This document shows, in pieces, positions 61,057-64,000 of a stretch of 64,000 bases of DNA. Source of the stretch: Comamonas fluminis (GTDB lineage: Bacteria > Pseudomonadota > Gammaproteobacteria > Burkholderiales > Burkholderiaceae_C). The stretch spans positions 4,291,501 to 4,355,500 of the forward strand of contig NZ_CP066783.1 of assembly GCF_019186805.1 (NCBI RefSeq). The letters run 5' to 3'. The translations under genes were made by a program, and so were the position numbers. Below the pieces are notes generated by a model, which was not told the DNA's origin, made no database searches, and saw only the letters and a program-made list of their open reading frames with translations. How positions within the stretch are numbered: the stretch's first letter is position 1; each line of letters starts with the position of its first letter.

Positions 61057-62040
61057 TCAATGAGAGAACTTGCTGGCCCATTGTTCCAGCACGCTCTTGT
61101 AGGGCTTGATGAAACACTCCTCGGCAAACTTGCCCTGCTTCACGGCCAGCTGGCTGCGCTCTTCACGGTCATAAACAATCTGCGTCACCGAGTAATCCTG
61201 GTTATTCAGGCTCGGCTGATAGCGTTTTCCGGCCGCAGAGTTGGCGTTGTAAATCTCGGGGCGATAGATCTTCTGGAAGGTCTCCATGGTGCTGATGGTG
61301 CCGATCAGCTCAAGGTTCGAGTAGTCGCCCAGCAGATCGCCGCGGAAGTAAAACGCCAAGGGCGCGACGCTGTTGGGCGGCATGAAAAAGCGCACCTGCA
61401 AGCCCATCTTGGCGAAGTAATGGTCCGTAGATGACAGCTCGTTTTGCAGATACTCGACGCCCAGCACAGGGTGCTGATTCTCGGTGCGCTGATAGGTCTT
61501 GCTCGTCGAGACGCTGATGCAGATGACTGGCTGCTTGCTGAAGTGCTGGGCATAGGTGCTGGAGCTGGAAAACTGCTTGAACAGCTTCCCATGCAGGTCG
61601 CCAAAATCGGCGGGCACGCTGAATTGCGCGCGGTTCAGGTTGTAGTCGGGCAGCAGTACGCTGAAGTCATAGTCACGCACATAAGAGGAAAAGTTGTTGC
61701 CCACAATGCCTTCGATACGTTTGTTTTCTTTCTTGTCGAGAAAGCTGGTTTTCAGAATCTCGATCAAGGGAAATGCATCGCTGCGGCCTTGAGCCGCAAT
61801 ATTCATTTCTACCGAGATGATCTCCAGCTCCACCGAGTAGCGGTCCCCGGTCGGGTTGTCCCAATGCGCCAGATCATTGAAGCGGCGGTCAATCATGCGC
61901 AGCGTGTGGCGCAGGTTTTGCTGGCGGCTGGAGCCACGGGCCAGGTTGGCAAAGTTGGTGGTGATGCGTGTGCTGTCCGATGGGAGATAGTTTTCATCGA
62001 AGCAAATGCTCTTGAGGTTGAAGCTCAGTTCATTGTTCAT
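61057..62040 (-). CDS. mesX: DUF1852 protein, MesX type
   Basis: The 327-residue soluble protein matches DUF1852 (FNLKSICFDENYLPSDSTRITTNFANLARGSSRQQNLRHTL at residues 6-46, and the C-terminal SNLELIGTISTMETFQKIYRPEIYNAN). This family almost always neighbours a short MetE, and genetic work shows that MesD requires MesX. Its biochemical role is unknown; it may help generate or deliver the methyl donor. It lies 50 bases upstream of mesD and 43 bases downstream of the FMN reductase gene. Confidence 0.88.
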   Translation of the reverse strand: MNNELSFNLKSICFDENYLPSDSTRITTNFANLARGSSRQQNLRHTLRMIDRRFNDLAHWDNPTGDRYSVELEIISVEMNIAAQGRSDAFPLIEILKTSFLDKKENKRIEGIVGNNFSSYVRDYDFSVLLPDYNLNRAQFSVPADFGDLHGKLFKQFSSSSTYAQHFSKQPVICISVSTSKTYQRTENQHPVLGVEYLQNELSSTDHYFAKMGLQVRFFMPPNSVAPLAFYFRGDLLGDYSNLELIGTISTMETFQKIYRPEIYNANSAAGKRYQPSLNNQDYSVTQIVYDREERSQLAVKQGKFAEECFIKPYKSVLEQWASKFSH

Positions 62041-62083
62041 GGTGTTCTGCTAAAAAATTTGAAGGAAAAGGGCGATGCTTGTC

Positions 62084-62680
62084 TCAGGCCGCAAGCAATG
62101 GCTCGGATGAAGCGGTGCAGGTCTGGCGCGACAGGCCGATCAAGGGCAGGGCCCGCTGCACGGCCAGGTGGGCACGTGCGATCAGGGCATCGTCTTGCAG
62201 GCGGTAGTCCACAAAATTCTTGTCAGTGGCATAGACGCCCAGCGGCAAAGTGCGCGCCTGAAAGAAGCTGAACAGAGGCCGCAGTTGCTGGTCAATCACC
62301 AGGGCGTGGCGCTCGCTGCCGCCGGTGGCGGCCAGCAGCACGGGCTTGTCGATCAAGGCGTCCTGATCGATGAAGTCGAAGAAATGCTTGAACAATCCGG
62401 TGTAGGCACCGCGAAAGACCGGCGTAGCCACCACCAGCACATCGGCTTGCTCAGCGGCGGCAAGCGCCTGCTCCACCGCAGCAGGAAGATGACTGCGCCA
62501 GACAGCACCCACCAGTTGTGGCGCGATCGCGCCGATTTCGATCAGGCGTTGCTGGCACGGAACTTCGTTTGCGATCAGGTCCAGCAGATGCTCTGCCAAC
62601 GCTGCAGATTTGGAGGGGCGTTGCAGTCCGCCGGAAACGGCGACGATGCGCAGTGTTCGTGTTGTTTTTAGCGTGCTCAT
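62084..62680 (-). CDS. NAD(P)H-dependent FMN reductase (MsuE-like)
   Basis: The 198-residue flavodoxin-fold enzyme has LRIVAVSGGLQRPSKSAALAEHLLDLI (phosphate-binding loop, residues 10-36) and DVLVVATPVFRGAYTGLFKHFFDFID (about 80-105), typical of reductases that feed FMNH2 to partner monooxygenases. First gene of the unit with mesX and mesD; reduced flavin could be needed for the oxygen-dependent MesD-MesX reaction, but that is inference. GGAGGGGAG precedes the ATG at 62680. Confidence 0.85.
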   Translation of the reverse strand: MSTLKTTRTLRIVAVSGGLQRPSKSAALAEHLLDLIANEVPCQQRLIEIGAIAPQLVGAVWRSHLPAAVEQALAAAEQADVLVVATPVFRGAYTGLFKHFFDFIDQDALIDKPVLLAATGGSERHALVIDQQLRPLFSFFQARTLPLGVYATDKNFVDYRLQDDALIARAHLAVQRALPLIGLSRQTCTASSEPLLAA

Positions 62681-62766
62681 GGAATGGCTCCCCTCCGTCA
62701 AAGAAACTAGGGCGAATGCTAGAGACGCAAAGCCATGAAGTAAAATGGTTAAATCTCACATATCCA

Positions 62767-62779
62767 TGAGCTGAATTCA
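62767..62779. promoter_or_regulatory. MetR-box candidate TGAGCTGAATTCA
   Basis: The 13 bases match the MetR consensus TGAANNNNNTTCA except for one base and lie 3 bases before the LysR start and 86 bases before the FMN reductase start, in the divergent promoter region. Confidence 0.55.
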
Positions 62780-62782
62780 TAC

Positions 62783-63673
62783 ATGTTGGAGCGCATCCAC
62801 CTCGCCATCGTTCAAGAGGTTGAAAAACAGGGCTCTTTGACAGCCGCTGCCGATGTGCTGTGCGTTACCCAGTCGGCGCTCAGCCACAGCATGAGAAAGC
62901 TGGAAGGCCAACTGGGCACCGATATCTGGTTGCGCGAGGGCCGCAGCCTGCGCCTGACGCAGGCCGGCCACTATCTGCTGGCCGTGGCCAACCGTGTGCT
63001 GCCCCAGCTGGATCTGGCGGAGACCCGCCTGAAGCAATTTGCGCAGGGCGAGCGTGGTGCGCTGCGCATTGGCATGGAGTGCCACCCTTGCTACCAGTGG
63101 TTGCTGAAGATCGTCTCGCCCTATCTGGCCGCTTGGCCCGATGTGGAAGTGGACGTGAAGCAGAAGTTTCAGTTTGGCGGTATTGGTGCGCTGTTTGGCT
63201 ATGAGATTGACCTGCTGGTCACGCCCGATCCGCTCTACAAACCGGGGCTGGAATTTGTGCCGGTGTTCGACTACGAGCAGGTGCTGGTGGTCTCCAGCCA
63301 GCATGCGCTGGCCCAGGCGGACTATGTGCTGCCCCGGCACCTGAGCGACGAGGTGCTGATTACCTACCCCGTGGCCACCGACCGGCTGGATATCTACAAC
63401 CAGTTCTTGCTGCCCGCAGGCATTGCGCCGCGCCGCCACAAGACCATCGAGACCACGGACATCATGCTCCAGATGGTGGCCAGCGGCCGCGGTGTGGCTG
63501 CGCTGCCGCGCTGGCTGGCGCTGGAATACGCGGCCAAGATGCCCGTGGTGCCGGTGCGCCTGGGCAAAAAAGGCATTGCCAAGAAAATCCACCTGGGTGC
63601 GCGCGTGGCGGATTTGAAGACGGACTATCTGCAGGCCTTTATCGCACTGGCACGCGAGCCGCTGGCTGTTTGA
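62783..63673 (+). CDS. metR: LysR-type regulator, MetR-like
   Basis: The 296-residue regulator has the helix-turn-helix HLAIVQEVEKQGSLTAAADVLCVTQSALSHSMRKLEGQLG and an effector domain with LRIGMECHPCYQWLLKIVSPYL, close to the MetR subgroup that binds homocysteine. It is divergent from the FMN reductase-mesX-mesD unit, with a MetR-type box before its own start, so it probably controls methionine synthesis from this locus. Confidence 0.87.
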   Translation: MLERIHLAIVQEVEKQGSLTAAADVLCVTQSALSHSMRKLEGQLGTDIWLREGRSLRLTQAGHYLLAVANRVLPQLDLAETRLKQFAQGERGALRIGMECHPCYQWLLKIVSPYLAAWPDVEVDVKQKFQFGGIGALFGYEIDLLVTPDPLYKPGLEFVPVFDYEQVLVVSSQHALAQADYVLPRHLSDEVLITYPVATDRLDIYNQFLLPAGIAPRRHKTIETTDIMLQMVASGRGVAALPRWLALEYAAKMPVVPVRLGKKGIAKKIHLGARVADLKTDYLQAFIALAREPLAV

Positions 63674-63692
63674 TGGCTGTTGAAATACTATG

Positions 63693-63741
63693 AAAAAAGA
63701 GCTTCTAGCGCTTTATGGGTAAGCGCTGGCAGCTCTTTTTG
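63693..63741. terminator. Hairpin terminator/dispersed repeat
   Basis: AAAAAGAGCT (63694-63703) pairs with AGCTCTTTTT (63731-63740); the loop holds AGCGCTT...AAGCGCT, the inner arms of the repeat family. It serves the two convergent genes as terminator. Confidence 0.75.
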
Positions 63742-63808
63742 TGAAAAATTCAGAAGTGCTGCCCAATTCAGGTGAGCGCTTCAGGTGCATGCTTCTGATG
63801 CGTGCCTC

Positions 63809-64000
63809 TTATTTGTACTTCTGCTCTAGCGCATCCCAGAAGTCCTTGTTGACCAGACGCTGGCGCTCCAGGAACGGGGCGACGATGGCGGGGTCTTCGT
63901 CCACCTTGTGCTCGTCGCGCAGCAAGGTCAGGCATTTCTGCATGCCGGCCACAGCGCCTTGCAGCGCGGCGTTGGCGTAGAGCACAAAGCCAAAGCCCAG
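63809..64000 (-). CDS. PEP mutase/isocitrate lyase family protein, C-terminal end (cut by window edge)
   Basis: Only the last 63 residues are visible, ending LGFGFVLYANAALQGAVAGMQKCLTLL and NKDFWDALEQKYK. The FVLYANAALQGA segment is the last strand and helix of the PEP mutase/isocitrate lyase barrel, as in oxaloacetate decarboxylase or 2,3-dimethylmalate lyase relatives. The catalytic part lies outside the window, so the reaction cannot be decided. Confidence 0.65.
   Translation of the reverse strand: MGFGFVLYANAALQGAVAGMQKCLTLLRDEHKVDEDPAIVAPFLERQRLVNKDFWDALEQKYK

Noticed and set aside
1..64000. tRNA, rRNA, CRISPR arrays, prophage and replication origins
   Set aside because: No cloverleaf-like conserved tRNA sequence, rRNA segment, regular spaced repeats or phage genes were seen on reading both strands; a covariance-model scan would be needed to exclude small structured RNAs.

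Overview
The window is high-GC, densely packed chromosomal DNA of a betaproteobacterium in the family Comamonadaceae, most like Comamonas or Delftia. This rests on the mix of Bug-type and LivK-type orphan periplasmic binding proteins, an aromatic-acid Rieske oxygenase cluster, DUF3567 and DUF3297 small proteins, and a short dispersed repeat built around AGCTATCAAA that sits in many intergenic gaps. No rRNA, tRNA, CRISPR array or prophage was seen. The only clear mobile DNA is a truncated IS3-family remnant near 58.7-59.3 kb, beside a stretch of unfamiliar, AT-richer small ORFs.

Layout. 0-4.3 kb: the 5' part of a cyclopropane fatty acid synthase, a small anchored protein, a lipoprotein zinc aminopeptidase and an EptA/MCR-type phosphoethanolamine transferase. 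4.3-10.1 kb: an NMT1/TauABC-type ABC transporter with two binding proteins and a nucleobase-type deaminase, divergent from a 2-oxoglutarate/Fe(II) oxygenase; this looks like an uncharacterised heterocycle or nucleobase uptake and oxidation locus. 10.2-13 kb: acyl-CoA-binding protein, an M20 amidohydrolase and a LivK-type binding protein. 13.2-17.8 kb: a molybdopterin oxidoreductase, a Cache-GGDEF diguanylate cyclase and a small zinc-ribbon/membrane pair. 17.9-20.7 kb: an exported amine oxidase, cytochrome c and RidA-lipoprotein operon behind a textbook sigma-54 promoter, one of the most interesting loci here. 20.8-28.5 kb: Bug protein, TraB/GumN protein, FAH-family hydrolase with divergent IclR regulator, and small proteins.

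28.6-39.4 kb: ChaN-like lipoprotein, a PAS-GGDEF-EAL protein, purU, a LysR regulator, another orphan binding protein, a GlcD-type oxidase without glcE/glcF, a frameshifted D-serine dehydratase gene and an SMI1/KNR4 protein. 39.5-47.4 kb: a czcCBA-type heavy-metal efflux operon divergent from its two-component system, with a 10+10 bp palindrome between them. 47.4-51.7 kb: a VanA-type Rieske oxygenase, AAHS transporter and ferredoxin reductase, divergent from a MarR regulator; a MITE-like inverted-repeat element sits inside this operon. 52-54.8 kb: housekeeping unknowns. 55-57.9 kb: flavohaemoglobin and NorR, with three NorR half-palindromes and a sigma-54 promoter for nitric-oxide detoxification. 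58-64 kb: FKBP, IS remnant, then mesX/mesD-type folate-independent methionine synthase with an FMN reductase, divergent from a MetR-like LysR regulator, and the C-terminus of a PEP-mutase/isocitrate-lyase family enzyme.

Regulation can be read from the sequence at many junctions: two sigma-54 promoters and palindromic operators at divergent promoters of MarR, IclR, Czc and possibly TetR type. Assignments of family come from motifs in the translated sequence; substrates are mostly inference.
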